Of a DNA stretch of 38,914 nt, positions 17,213 to 25,578 are shown one piece after another; within the stretch, counting starts at the first letter, position 1; each line of letters starts with the position of its first letter. The position numbers and the translations under genes are program-made. This DNA is from Archaeoglobaceae archaeon (GTDB taxonomy: Archaea > Halobacteriota > Archaeoglobi > Archaeoglobales > Archaeoglobaceae). The stretch covers positions 1-38,914 of the forward strand of contig JALSQI010000041.1 in NCBI GenBank assembly GCA_026985525.1, read 5' to 3'. The notes beneath the pieces are model-generated. The model worked only from the letters and a program-made list of their open reading frames with translations, was not told the origin of the DNA and did no database searches.

Positions 17213-17794
17213 CTAAACGTTCCAATCGAGTTCGGGTCTTCTCTCCACACTTTCTTCAAAGTGTAAGTATTCTAACTTCTTCAAACCCATTAAGCTTGCA
17301 ATTATGCCGTCCGGAATTATGTCCATTCTCGTATTGTATTCCTGAACTACATTGTTGTAAGTGTATCTCAAACGGGCAATTTCATCTTCAACAGACTTAG
17401 CAGAACTCATGAGTTCCTGCACAACGCTTGAAGTTTTAAGTTCTGGATAGTTCTCAACGCTAACAATTATGTTTCCTAACAAACCTCTCGTCTCAGCATC
17501 TATTTTTTGCAAATCCTGAGGAGTTGACGCTTTCATAACTTCAGTTCTCATCTTAGTCACTCTTTCAAAAGTATCTCTCTCGTATCTCGCGTAACTCTTA
17601 ACGGATTCGAGCAATTCGCTTAGTAAGTCGAGTCTTTTCTTCATAGCAACTTTTATCTGATTAAACGTTGCTTCAGCCCCATTTTTGAGTTGCTGAAATC
17701 TGTTGTATATAGCTCCAATGTAAATGGCTAATGCAAATACGATTAAAGCTATTATTACTAAAAAACCTATTGTTAGTAATGTTGACAGATTCAT
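17213..17794 (-). CDS. lemA: LemA-family membrane protein
   Basis: 193 residues. One N-terminal membrane helix (about 6-29) is followed by a long coiled-coil domain. The family signatures are YNRFQQLKNGAEATFNQIKV, then LDLLSELLESVKSYARYE, and the distal YNNVVQEYNTRM. The function of LemA proteins is not settled. The helix-bundle domain faces out of the cell in related proteins. It is the first gene of the lemA-DUF2207 unit. A TATA-like ATTTATAAAAGT (minus strand of 17813-17824) is centred 25 bases before ATG 17794, and no binding site is present, so leaderless. Confidence 0.9.
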   Translation of the reverse strand: MNLSTLLTIGFLVIIALIVFALAIYIGAIYNRFQQLKNGAEATFNQIKVAMKKRLDLLSELLESVKSYARYERDTFERVTKMRTEVMKASTPQDLQKIDAETRGLLGNIIVSVENYPELKTSSVVQELMSSAKSVEDEIARLRYTYNNVVQEYNTRMDIIPDGIIASLMGLKKLEYLHFEESVERRPELDWNV

Positions 17795-17812
17795 ATCGAT
17801 GCGGAAATATTA

Positions 17813-17824
17813 ACTTTTATAAAT
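17813..17824 (-). promoter_or_regulatory. TATA element of the lemA-DUF2207 unit
   Basis: The minus strand reads ATTTATAAAAGT, centred 25 bases upstream of the lemA ATG in a region that otherwise lacks a gene. Position and sequence fit an archaeal promoter with a leaderless transcript. Confidence 0.5.
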
Positions 17825-17832
17825 GTTTCGTT

Positions 17833-19311
17833 TTAACTAACGTTTTTGATAAAGTCTAAAGCCTTAGAGTAGATTCCAAAATTTAGTTCTTCATCCTGAA
17901 CGTAGCTCTTACCAAGCTTTGCAGCTATTTCAGCTTTTTTCAGCTCCCTACCGATGTAAGCTGCGTGATCAAGTCTGGAAATTAAGCCTAATTTTATCAC
18001 TTCTTTGCAAACGTTTTCAGCACTTCCCTTAACGGCAATTCCAGATTCGTGAAGTGCTACGATTTCTTCATCTAAAATAAAGATTCTGAAATCGCCTTTT
18101 GGATCTCTAACGAATCCAGAGGGTTTTGCGTTTACAATTGAGATTTCTTTTGAAATTTCTTCTTTTAAATCTTCTCTTACAACGACTTTTTCTTTCAACG
18201 CCAGTAAGTTGAGCCCTAAATCCTTTGGGGGTGTTTTTCTCAACTTTGCCGCTCTCGCCATGTAACTCGCTACCTTCAACTCTTTTACACTCCCCTTCGT
18301 CTTGTAACTCGCTTCAGTCGTAAAAAGAGCGTTTACTCCAATTTCTTCAGCTATAAAAGCTAAAAGAGCGTTAATTCCAGTAGAGTCCGCATCGCATAAC
18401 TCAGTTACATTTCCAGCCCCCATTAAAACTGGAGTTTCTCTATCAACAACTCTAAACTCGGCGTATCTCGAAAGAGAAGAGTACAACCTCAGTGGAAAAT
18501 CGAGTATGCAATCTGCAATTACGTTCTTACCCCTTTTCTTAGCGTAATCTACTAATTTTTTCAACTCACTCACATCTCTGCTAACGATTACTACTGCTTG
18601 TTCTTCTATCAAATCTAATGCCTTCAAGTTGTCTTTCGATACGCTCATCACCATGTGCACTCCAGCTTTAACTGCTCTGCGTATGATTTCGTAGCTAAAA
18701 GTATCAACGCTGACAGCATCACAGCAATCTAAAGCTAATTTAACAGCTTTTTCCGCCTTTTCAGCATCAGCAGATAAAGGGACGCCGACATCTATAACGT
18801 CAGCTCCACTTTCAAGATAGTACTCTATTTTACTGCTCAACTCGTCTCTACTCAATTCAGTCGCATCAACTATTTCTGCAACAACTTTCATCCTACCTTC
18901 TCCAATAACAACACTTCCAACCCTAACAGGATTTACTACCCCTTCTCTATCTCTATCCACCATTTCAACTACTTCTTCAGCAATAACCGATGAGAGCAAT
19001 TTACACGCAGGAGTTGTGTGGGAGAGTTCTATTTTATCTAAGTTTTTTAGAATCTTAGGTAAATCCGCAGTGTGTACACTACCAAGCCTTATCTTAACTC
19101 CAACCCTCTCTTCCAACTCTTTCCAGTTGCCCTTAGCATTACCGGGCAGTAAAACTAAATCGTAGTTGGAAAGAGGTGCTTTTTCCACATGTGCTGGTGT
19201 TATAAAAGCTGCAACGTCAACATCTGCAACAAAAACATCTACGTTAAAACCCTTTACAGCTTTTAGTACTTCTTCTTTCGCAAGTTTTCCAGTAATTACG
19301 AGAATCCTCAT
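17833..19311 (-). CDS. Dihydropteroate-synthase-like protein (TIGR00284 type)
   Basis: A 492-residue archaeal protein with a central pterin-binding TIM-barrel region, around YLESGADVIDVGVPLSADAE near 165-185 and DAVSVDTFSYEIIRRAV near 200-215. An N-terminal domain begins MRILVITGKLA. The best match from memory is the methanogen/Archaeoglobus family typified by MJ0107, thought to bind a methanopterin-type pterin. Its exact reaction is not established. I start at ATG 19311, which overlaps the pyrH stop (ATGA). A TTG at 19323 would overlap pyrH by 16 bases. It is the last gene of a five-gene operon beginning at 22719. Confidence 0.8.
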   Translation of the reverse strand: MRILVITGKLAKEEVLKAVKGFNVDVFVADVDVAAFITPAHVEKAPLSNYDLVLLPGNAKGNWKELEERVGVKIRLGSVHTADLPKILKNLDKIELSHTTPACKLLSSVIAEEVVEMVDRDREGVVNPVRVGSVVIGEGRMKVVAEIVDATELSRDELSSKIEYYLESGADVIDVGVPLSADAEKAEKAVKLALDCCDAVSVDTFSYEIIRRAVKAGVHMVMSVSKDNLKALDLIEEQAVVIVSRDVSELKKLVDYAKKRGKNVIADCILDFPLRLYSSLSRYAEFRVVDRETPVLMGAGNVTELCDADSTGINALLAFIAEEIGVNALFTTEASYKTKGSVKELKVASYMARAAKLRKTPPKDLGLNLLALKEKVVVREDLKEEISKEISIVNAKPSGFVRDPKGDFRIFILDEEIVALHESGIAVKGSAENVCKEVIKLGLISRLDHAAYIGRELKKAEIAAKLGKSYVQDEELNFGIYSKALDFIKNVS

Positions 19312-19979
19312 GGCTCTATCCAAGTTCCAGAAACTTTTCCTAAAACTGCTTTTTCTATGTTACCGGGAATGCCTTTAAACACGACAGTTCTTATACCACT
19401 CCTCTCAATTACCTTAGCTGCTAAGAGGTCAACTATATTGTTACTTCCAGCCATAGCTTCTCCTTTACTCACTATTTCAACTAATTCTTTCGCCTTCAAC
19501 TTTTCGTACTTAATAGCCGCAGGATTTTTCTTAGGATCGTCAGAGTAAACTCCGTCAACTGAAGTTGCATTGAGGAACATATCAGCTCCAACGTATTCTG
19601 CAAGCAAAGCAGCAGTAGCATCTGTGGTATGCCCCGGAAAAGTTCCACCCATAACTACGACTTTCCACAGTTTCGAAAGTTCTAAAGCTCTTTCAAACGT
19701 TTCCGGCACCTCTTTTGGAGCTGATTTAATGTGAATGGCAAAAAGCATGGCATTAAGCCTTGTAACTCCAATGCCTAAGGTATCGCACAAAACGTTGTTT
19801 GCGTTGACTTTTTTAGCTATTTCTATATAGTTTCTCGCAACTTTTCCACCTCCGACAACTACGAATACTTCGTGATTTTTTGAGATCCTTTCTATCTCCT
19901 CAGCAAAATCTTTCATGAGTTTGCACTCTGGAAAATCGCTCATCAAAACCGATCCGCCGAGAGATATCACGAGTTTCAC
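19308..19979 (-). CDS. pyrH: Uridylate (UMP) kinase, archaeal type
   Basis: Phosphorylates UMP to UDP. It is an amino-acid-kinase-fold enzyme of 223 residues. The phosphate-binding SLGGSVL is at residues 6-12, VVGGGKVAR at 40-48, GVTRLNAML in the UMP-binding part, and GGTFPGHTTDATAALLAE plus DGVYSDDPKKNP in the nucleotide-binding part. It is co-translated with the upstream permease gene (ATGA at 19979) and with the downstream pterin-binding gene. Confidence 0.94.
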   Translation of the reverse strand: MKLVISLGGSVLMSDFPECKLMKDFAEEIERISKNHEVFVVVGGGKVARNYIEIAKKVNANNVLCDTLGIGVTRLNAMLFAIHIKSAPKEVPETFERALELSKLWKVVVMGGTFPGHTTDATAALLAEYVGADMFLNATSVDGVYSDDPKKNPAAIKYEKLKAKELVEIVSKGEAMAGSNNIVDLLAAKVIERSGIRTVVFKGIPGNIEKAVLGKVSGTWIEP

Positions 19980-20974
19980 ATTCCATCCTCCTCCCCTAAG
20001 TTTTTAGCGATGAAATTGTAAAAAGCTGTGGCGATTGCTGTTAAAGTTGGAGCTATAAAAAATCCAGAAGCTCCTCCTGCAATAGCTCCTCCTATGAAAG
20101 ACAGAAGTATTAGCATTGGGTGTATTTTGCTCGCATAACCTAAGAAGTAAGGTCTCAGGAAAAGCTCAGGCAAGATGTACATAAAAACTACTCCAAAAAT
20201 TAAAAACCAAATTGCAAGTATAAAACTCTTAGTTGCAAGAAAAGCCGAAACGGGTAACAAAACCATCCACTCTGCGAATACAGGTATTAAAGCTGCTAAA
20301 AACATGAGTCCACTTAGAAGGGGGATGTAAGGCACGCCAAAAATTAGAAAGAAAGGAATGCTGAGTATTCCAACAATTATTGCAAAAGCAAAGTTACCAA
20401 ACCACAAAGAAATGAGAGTTTCATCTATAAGTATAAAAAGCTCTTTAAAGTTATCCCTATACTTGCGAGGTATTAAAGACAACATTGAATCTGCAAATCT
20501 TTCACCATCTCTCAAAGCGTAAAAGCAAACTACTGCGGAAATCAAGAAGTTCATAAAAAACATAGTAGCTTTTACCGTCAAATTTAAAGCTGAAAATTTA
20601 ATGTACTGCTTTGCATAACTTTCTACAGAAGGAATAGCTGAAATTACGTAAGCTACGTACTTCTCAGGCAGACCCGCCTCTCTCAAAGTATATGCTATTG
20701 AATAAGACAACTCCTTCTGATGCGTCAGCAAGTAAATTAGCTGATTTAATCCCTGCAGTATTCCGTAGAACATTAAAAATGAAATGGGAAGCAAAATCAA
20801 GACTGTAGAGATAGCACTCGATAGAGTTTCGCCAAATCTTAGCCTGTTTTTTATAGGCTTTGCGACGTATGCGAAAACTACGCCCATAACAACTCCGTTG
20901 AGTAATGGCGAATAGTAGTAAATTAGAAATAACGATAAAAGAGCTAAAATTATTAAAAATAATTTATTTTTCAT
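19976..20974 (-). CDS. AI-2E-family (PerM-like) transporter
   Basis: 332-residue membrane protein of the PF01594 family. There are hydrophobic segments at the N-terminus (4-22, 24-40, 57-77), a soluble stretch (about 85-130), and a C-terminal group of helices including LLSGLMFLAALIPVFAEW and the typical late segment ILLSFIGGAIAGGASGFFIAP. Members export small molecules or ions; the substrate here cannot be read from sequence. It starts 4 bases after the actin-like gene and overlaps pyrH by 4 bases, so it belongs to the operon that starts at 22719. Confidence 0.85.
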   Translation of the reverse strand: MKNKLFLIILALLSLFLIYYYSPLLNGVVMGVVFAYVAKPIKNRLRFGETLSSAISTVLILLPISFLMFYGILQGLNQLIYLLTHQKELSYSIAYTLREAGLPEKYVAYVISAIPSVESYAKQYIKFSALNLTVKATMFFMNFLISAVVCFYALRDGERFADSMLSLIPRKYRDNFKELFILIDETLISLWFGNFAFAIIVGILSIPFFLIFGVPYIPLLSGLMFLAALIPVFAEWMVLLPVSAFLATKSFILAIWFLIFGVVFMYILPELFLRPYFLGYASKIHPMLILLSFIGGAIAGGASGFFIAPTLTAIATAFYNFIAKNLGEEDGM

Positions 20975-20978
20975 CGTT

Positions 20979-21956
20979 TCAGCTTTCTCTCGTCTTGGCT
21001 GCGATAAGGCAACCTCTCGCTACGCTGAAGAGTGGATCTCTTGCAACCCTTATTTCAGAAACGTTAACCGGCAAGCCTATTTCACTTAACCTTTCCTCGA
21101 AAAGAGACTTAAAGCCTTTTGGCTTAGAAGTACCTCCTGCAAGGACTACTGGAAATTCTACCGCTGGTGGTGTTACCTCCGCCAACTTTCTCGCAAGAGT
21201 TTCCACGATGTTAGAGATCAATTGGTCGTAGTAAATTGCCAAAGCTCCTTCTACACTTCCAAGCTCAACTTCTTTTTTAAGTTCAAAGCCGCTTTCCTTT
21301 ATTGCACACACTTGCTCTCTCGACATTCCAGTAGCTTTTGCTACATTCTCATCAATCCAGTCTCCTCCCTTCGCTATGCTGAAAGATACTATTGGAGCTG
21401 CAAAATAAGCGGCAGTAACGTTCGTCATTCCAGCACCAAAGCTAACACCTATTCCAGTAAAACTCGTATCAGCTAATTCAGAGTAAACGACTGCCAACCC
21501 CTCGTCTATCACGTATGGTGTGTAACCTATTTTCTTTATCAGAGCCTCCATGGTTTTTCTGTGGTAGAGAACTTCAATATCCGAATCTATCGGTTTTGCT
21601 GGAGAAGATATGCAAACAGTCTCTCCAGCATACTCAGGAGTTCCAACGACTTTTTCAATTAGTAGCTTTATAATCGGAATAGCCTCTTTTTCTTCTGGGC
21701 TGAGTACTCCAGACTTCATAGGTCTCCTAGTACTCTTTTTGAAAACAGTAGCAAACCTCAAAGCATCATCTCCAAGCACGTAAATTTTATTACCTTTTAT
21801 CACGTAAGCTACTCTCGCGTTGTCCAGCATCATCTTCGTCATGTCGTTGTAGTCTAATTCAAGGAAAGCATTTCTCTGCTGAACGAAAACGATCTCGTCT
21901 CCTTCCATCTCGGAGCATATTATGTTCATAGTCCCGACATCCAAACCCTTGGACAT
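20979..21956 (-). CDS. Actin-like ATPase (ParM/MreB/FtsA superfamily)
   Basis: Member of the actin/Hsp70 ATPase superfamily, 325 residues, filament-forming size. Motifs in order: phosphate-1 GLDVGTMN at residues 4-11, an inter-domain segment VISEGLAV-like (VIDEGLAVVYSEL near 150), phosphate-2 GIGVSFGAGMTNV near 165-177, and the adenosine motif PVVLAGGTSKPKGF near 277-290. It is not a close match to any named family I know. I choose ATG 21956, which has GGAGGTGG six bases upstream, 13 bases after the preceding gene. A start at 22004 would overlap that gene and place the binding site inside the frame. It directly follows an unknown four-helix membrane protein. Confidence 0.8.
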   Translation of the reverse strand: MSKGLDVGTMNIICSEMEGDEIVFVQQRNAFLELDYNDMTKMMLDNARVAYVIKGNKIYVLGDDALRFATVFKKSTRRPMKSGVLSPEEKEAIPIIKLLIEKVVGTPEYAGETVCISSPAKPIDSDIEVLYHRKTMEALIKKIGYTPYVIDEGLAVVYSELADTSFTGIGVSFGAGMTNVTAAYFAAPIVSFSIAKGGDWIDENVAKATGMSREQVCAIKESGFELKKEVELGSVEGALAIYYDQLISNIVETLARKLAEVTPPAVEFPVVLAGGTSKPKGFKSLFEERLSEIGLPVNVSEIRVARDPLFSVARGCLIAAKTRES

Positions 21957-21969
21957 GAAAAACCACCTC

Positions 21970-22719
21970 CTAAGAAAGCTTACCTTTAATCTTACTCTCT
22001 TCAATCATTTTTAGTACCTTTGCAGCGTTATCAACTTCACCAACTTCTTTTTTAGCAACTCTTCTACCACCTTCTCTCAACATCTTAAGCTTTTCAGCTT
22101 CTGGAACTGAATCTTTAACCCTTACGACGTTACCTCTGTAATTTCCATCTTTTAAAGCTGAACCAACTACAAAGTTCTCTTTTGGTTCTACGATTTCTAT
22201 ATCTAACACTTTGTCAAAATCTGGCTCTATTAACTTTGCCTCTTCAATTTCTATGTCTTCTTCGATCTTCTTCCTTAGCTTCTTTTTCTCAGTGTAAGTC
22301 GTTTCCTTTCTAATCTCTATCCCCGGTGCTTTTTCGAGCAATCTCAAAACTGCCTCAGCAAAAGAGCTACTGAAAAATAAAACCAAGCCGAGAGCGTAGA
22401 GTATTGCTACGTAAATTACTTGAGGGTAATACCAGTATTCTGGATACATCAATACGAATAGTACGACAGCGAGAGTTGTTAGAGCAAAAGCGGCAATTGT
22501 TGCAGGTCTGTATCTCTTAAAACCGTACATTGCATTTACTCCGTATAGAGCCATTGGAATAGCTATTCCAATAATCACTCCAACGATTTCTATTTGAACT
22601 GGATTGGAATACCTGTTTACTTGAAAAATCGCTATCAGCGCAAGGCCTATCAGTATTAAGAATACACCAGCAGCGAAAATCATTGAAGGTAGATAGTACT
22701 CCCTGTCCCGCCGTCCCAT
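21970..22719 (-). CDS. Four-helix membrane protein with charged cytoplasmic tail, unknown
   Basis: 249 residues with no recognised family. Four hydrophobic segments are seen (about 11-32, 41-66, 72-93, 98-118), then about 130 charged residues with Lys/Glu-rich stretches (EKKKLRKKIEEDIEIEEA near 144-160) and a helical end. The positive RR near residues 3-6 suggests a cytoplasmic N-terminus and tail. It heads an operon with its own promoter and is followed 13 bases later by an actin-like ATPase, so it is a candidate membrane anchor or partner for that protein (inference). Confidence 0.75.
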   Translation of the reverse strand: MGRRDREYYLPSMIFAAGVFLILIGLALIAIFQVNRYSNPVQIEIVGVIIGIAIPMALYGVNAMYGFKRYRPATIAAFALTTLAVVLFVLMYPEYWYYPQVIYVAILYALGLVLFFSSSFAEAVLRLLEKAPGIEIRKETTYTEKKKLRKKIEEDIEIEEAKLIEPDFDKVLDIEIVEPKENFVVGSALKDGNYRGNVVRVKDSVPEAEKLKMLREGGRRVAKKEVGEVDNAAKVLKMIEESKIKGKLS

Positions 22720-22740
22720 TGAGCGAGAGTTAACAGGAAA

Positions 22741-22752
22741 GGATATAAAATT
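22741..22752 (-). promoter_or_regulatory. TATA element of the membrane protein / actin-like operon
   Basis: The minus strand reads AATTTTATATCC, centred 27 bases before ATG 22719, and no ribosome binding site precedes that ATG. It lies in the 47-base gap after queC and marks the start of a separate five-gene unit. Confidence 0.55.
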
Positions 22753-22766
22753 ATCGCTTTAACGTT

Positions 22767-23504
22767 TTAGTTTGAAATTGTTTTTTGCTTATCTTCTTTT
22801 TCGTACTTCCTATATTCCTTTACTGCAATTTCCCATTCACTTTCTGTTAAAAGGGGGTCTTTAACTTTGTTCAGAAGAAAAGCTTCTGTTCTCTCTAAGC
22901 ACGTACCACACTTCAAACAAGGCCTATCTCTACCCTCATAACAGCTCCAAGTCAACTCGTAAGGTACTTTAAGCTTCAATCCAAGAGAAACTACTTCAGC
23001 CTTGGTCATATCTACGAATGGTGCTTTTAATTCCACAGGAGTGAAAATAGTCGCGAGGTATATAGCTGAATCTAAAGCTTTAACGAATTCCTTTCTACAA
23101 TCCGGATATATTGCGTAGTCCGATTTGTGAGCTGCGTAGTAAACTTCACTCTCACCCATTTTAACAGCATAACCAGCTGCTATAGACAACATTATCATGT
23201 TTCTGTTTGGAACTACTGTTACCTTCTGCCTTTCGTCTGTGTAAAATCCATGAGGTACACTCTCATTCCCCGTAAGAGCTCCAGAGGAGATCAAATGAGA
23301 AATAGAAGAGATGTCAACTACTTCGTGATAAACTTCAAACCCAACCTCCTTAGCCTTTTTAACGATTTTCTTAGCATGCTCTATCTCTCTCCTATGCCTC
23401 TGCCCGTAGTCAAACGTTAAAGCGTAAACTCTTTTTCCTTCTAAACAAAGTTTCCACAACAGAGTTGTCGAGTCCAAACCCCCACTAAGAATCATAACGG
23501 GCAT
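22767..23504 (-). CDS. queC: 7-cyano-7-deazaguanine (preQ0) synthase QueC
   Basis: Converts carboxydeazaguanine to preQ0 with ATP and ammonia. In archaea preQ0 is inserted into tRNA position 15 and becomes archaeosine. The 245-residue PP-loop enzyme begins MPVMILSGGLDSTT, with SGGLDS as the pyrophosphate loop. The zinc site lies in CYEGRDRPCLKCGTC near the C-terminus, and HKSDYAIYPDCR is the substrate region. ATG 23504 has AGGTGA five bases upstream; a GTG at 23513 that overlaps the metG stop would lie inside that site. It is co-transcribed with metG. Confidence 0.93.
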   Translation of the reverse strand: MPVMILSGGLDSTTLLWKLCLEGKRVYALTFDYGQRHRREIEHAKKIVKKAKEVGFEVYHEVVDISSISHLISSGALTGNESVPHGFYTDERQKVTVVPNRNMIMLSIAAGYAVKMGESEVYYAAHKSDYAIYPDCRKEFVKALDSAIYLATIFTPVELKAPFVDMTKAEVVSLGLKLKVPYELTWSCYEGRDRPCLKCGTCLERTEAFLLNKVKDPLLTESEWEIAVKEYRKYEKEDKQKTISN

Positions 23505-23509
23505 AGGAA

Positions 23510-25498
23510 TCACCTAACTCTACTACCTACTGGAACTTCTCTTTCGGGGGTTAGCAACACAGCTTTTCCATCGACATCGGCAGCTAAAATCATGCCCCTG
23601 CTTTCAACACCCATGAGCTTTGCAGGTTTCATGTTTGCAACTACTACTACTTCCTTTCCCACTAATTCCTGTGGAGAGTAAGTTTCAGCAATTCCAGCAA
23701 CGATTTGCCTCACTTCGTCTCCGATGTCAACTTCCAGCTTTACAAGTTTCCTACTCTTTTTGATTTTTTCAGCCTTAACTATTTTTCCTATTCTTAAGTC
23801 TAACTTGGATAAGTCTTCCACTGTTACGACTTCAGCTTTTTTCATTTCAGCTCTTTTTATTCTTTCCTTCATAATTTTCTCCATCTCCTCTACAACTTCT
23901 TTTTCAACTTTCTTGAACGGTGGTTTTGGTTTTTTAATTACTCTTACTTTTTCTAACTCACAAACTCTATCCATTCTAAAATCTTCGAGACCGATAATTT
24001 CTGCAACTTCTTTCATAGTAAAAGGCAGAACTGGATAAGATAGCAAAACAAGAGCTTTTACCAAGTGCAAACAATTAGCTATAACCTTAGTACACTCCTC
24101 TACATCTCTTTTTATCAGTTCCCACGGTTCATTACTCTGGAAGTAATTGTTTCCAAAACTTGCAAGCTCCATAAAAGCGTCGCTCGCAACTTTGAAATCC
24201 CAGTTTTCAAGAGCTTTGATTATTTTATCTCTCGCCTTTTCAACAGCTTTTACTACTTCTTCATCAAACTCAGAAGTTTCAACATCCCCATTAAAGTTCT
24301 TCCACGCAAAGTAGGTAACTCTATAGATGAAATTTCCAAGATTTGCTATAAGTTCATTATTTACTTTATCCATAAAAACTTTCCACGAGAAGTTTAAATC
24401 TTTTTGATGAGATGTATAGTTAACTATGTAATACCTAAGGTAATCTGGATTAAAACCTCTGTTTAGGTAATCGTCTTCAACCCAAACGACGTATCCTCTC
24501 GATTTAGAGAAAGTTTTTCCTTCGACTTTAACCATTCCGCTCGCCACGATCGCTGAGGGCAAAGCAAAATCAGCCCCTTTAAGCATAGCAGGCCAGAATA
24601 TGCAGTGGTGATAGACTATGTCCAAACCTATGAAGTGAGTTATATCCCCCCACTTAATTTGATCTTTCTTAACGCCTTTTATCCATATTTCTTCCCAATC
24701 ACACTTTTTCTCCTTACAAGCCTCTCTCGTGTAAGAAATGTATCCTATGGGTGCATCAACCCAAACGTAAACTACTAAGTTTTCTCCCGGAAATCTTACT
24801 CCCCACTCCAGATTTCTTGTTATACACCAGTCCTTTAATTCCTGCCTAACCCACTGCTTGGCGTAGTTAAGAGCGTTCTCCGTTCCTTTAACCCTATCTA
24901 AGTAGTTTAGCAAGAACTCCTTAAAAGCAGTTAACTTGAAGAAGTAATGTTTCTGTTTTCTAAACTCAGCTTTACTCCCGCATATTTTGCATCTTGGATC
25001 TTTTATCTCTCCCGGCTCTAAGTACCTTCCGCAACCCTGATCACATTCATCTCCTCTCGCTATGGCTCCGCAATAAGGACATATCCCTTCAACGTATCTG
25101 TCGGGCAAAAACCTCTTGCACTTCGGACAGTATGCAAGCTCTATTTCCTTAGAGTAAACGTAACCATTTTCTATCAATTTTTTTACGAAATTCTCCGTCA
25201 TTTCGTGGTGATAATCACTGTCAGTCCTCCCAAAGTAGTCAAATTCAACGCCAACCGCAGAAAACACTTTTTTAAAGTGTTCGTGATACCTATCCACAAG
25301 TTTTCTCGGCTCCACACCTTCTTTTTCGGCGTTAACGACTATGGGCGTTCCGTGACAATCACTCCCGCATATGAACAAAACTTCTTCACCCATCATTCTC
25401 AGATATCTAACGTAAACGTCCGCTGGAACGTACGTTCTCAAGTGTCCTATGTGAGCCTTACCATTAGCGTACGGCAGACCACAAGTTATGAGCTTCAT
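23510..25498 (-). CDS. metG: Methionyl-tRNA synthetase with C-terminal tRNA-binding domain
   Basis: Class I synthetase charging tRNA-Met, 662 residues. HIGH is at 16-19. A double zinc-knuckle region spans about 123-175 (CPKC, CPYC, CDQGC, CKIC). The KMSKS loop reads TFSKS near 335. The anticodon-binding helical domain follows, then a Lys-rich linker (about 520-555) and an OB-fold EMAP/Trbp111-like domain (from DLRIGKIVKAEKI) to the end. The start ATG is 28 bases from a TATA-like CTATATAC on the minus strand of 25523-25530, so it is probably leaderless. Confidence 0.96.
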   Translation of the reverse strand: MKLITCGLPYANGKAHIGHLRTYVPADVYVRYLRMMGEEVLFICGSDCHGTPIVVNAEKEGVEPRKLVDRYHEHFKKVFSAVGVEFDYFGRTDSDYHHEMTENFVKKLIENGYVYSKEIELAYCPKCKRFLPDRYVEGICPYCGAIARGDECDQGCGRYLEPGEIKDPRCKICGSKAEFRKQKHYFFKLTAFKEFLLNYLDRVKGTENALNYAKQWVRQELKDWCITRNLEWGVRFPGENLVVYVWVDAPIGYISYTREACKEKKCDWEEIWIKGVKKDQIKWGDITHFIGLDIVYHHCIFWPAMLKGADFALPSAIVASGMVKVEGKTFSKSRGYVVWVEDDYLNRGFNPDYLRYYIVNYTSHQKDLNFSWKVFMDKVNNELIANLGNFIYRVTYFAWKNFNGDVETSEFDEEVVKAVEKARDKIIKALENWDFKVASDAFMELASFGNNYFQSNEPWELIKRDVEECTKVIANCLHLVKALVLLSYPVLPFTMKEVAEIIGLEDFRMDRVCELEKVRVIKKPKPPFKKVEKEVVEEMEKIMKERIKRAEMKKAEVVTVEDLSKLDLRIGKIVKAEKIKKSRKLVKLEVDIGDEVRQIVAGIAETYSPQELVGKEVVVVANMKPAKLMGVESRGMILAADVDGKAVLLTPEREVPVGSRVR

Positions 25499-25518
25499 GT
25501 ATTAGCGAAAAAACATAA

Positions 25519-25532
25519 GGGTATATAGATTT
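25519..25532 (-). promoter_or_regulatory. TATA element of metG-queC
   Basis: The minus strand reads AAATCTATATACCC, centred about 28 bases before the metG ATG. The 80-base gap also contains AAAAGTTTTAGC (25545-25556) about 28 bases before the nnr ATG on the plus strand, so the two divergent genes seem to have separate elements. Confidence 0.5.
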
Positions 25533-25578
25533 CACCTACCGGCGAAAAGTTTTAGCCTAAGCTATTAGGGTTTTAATT

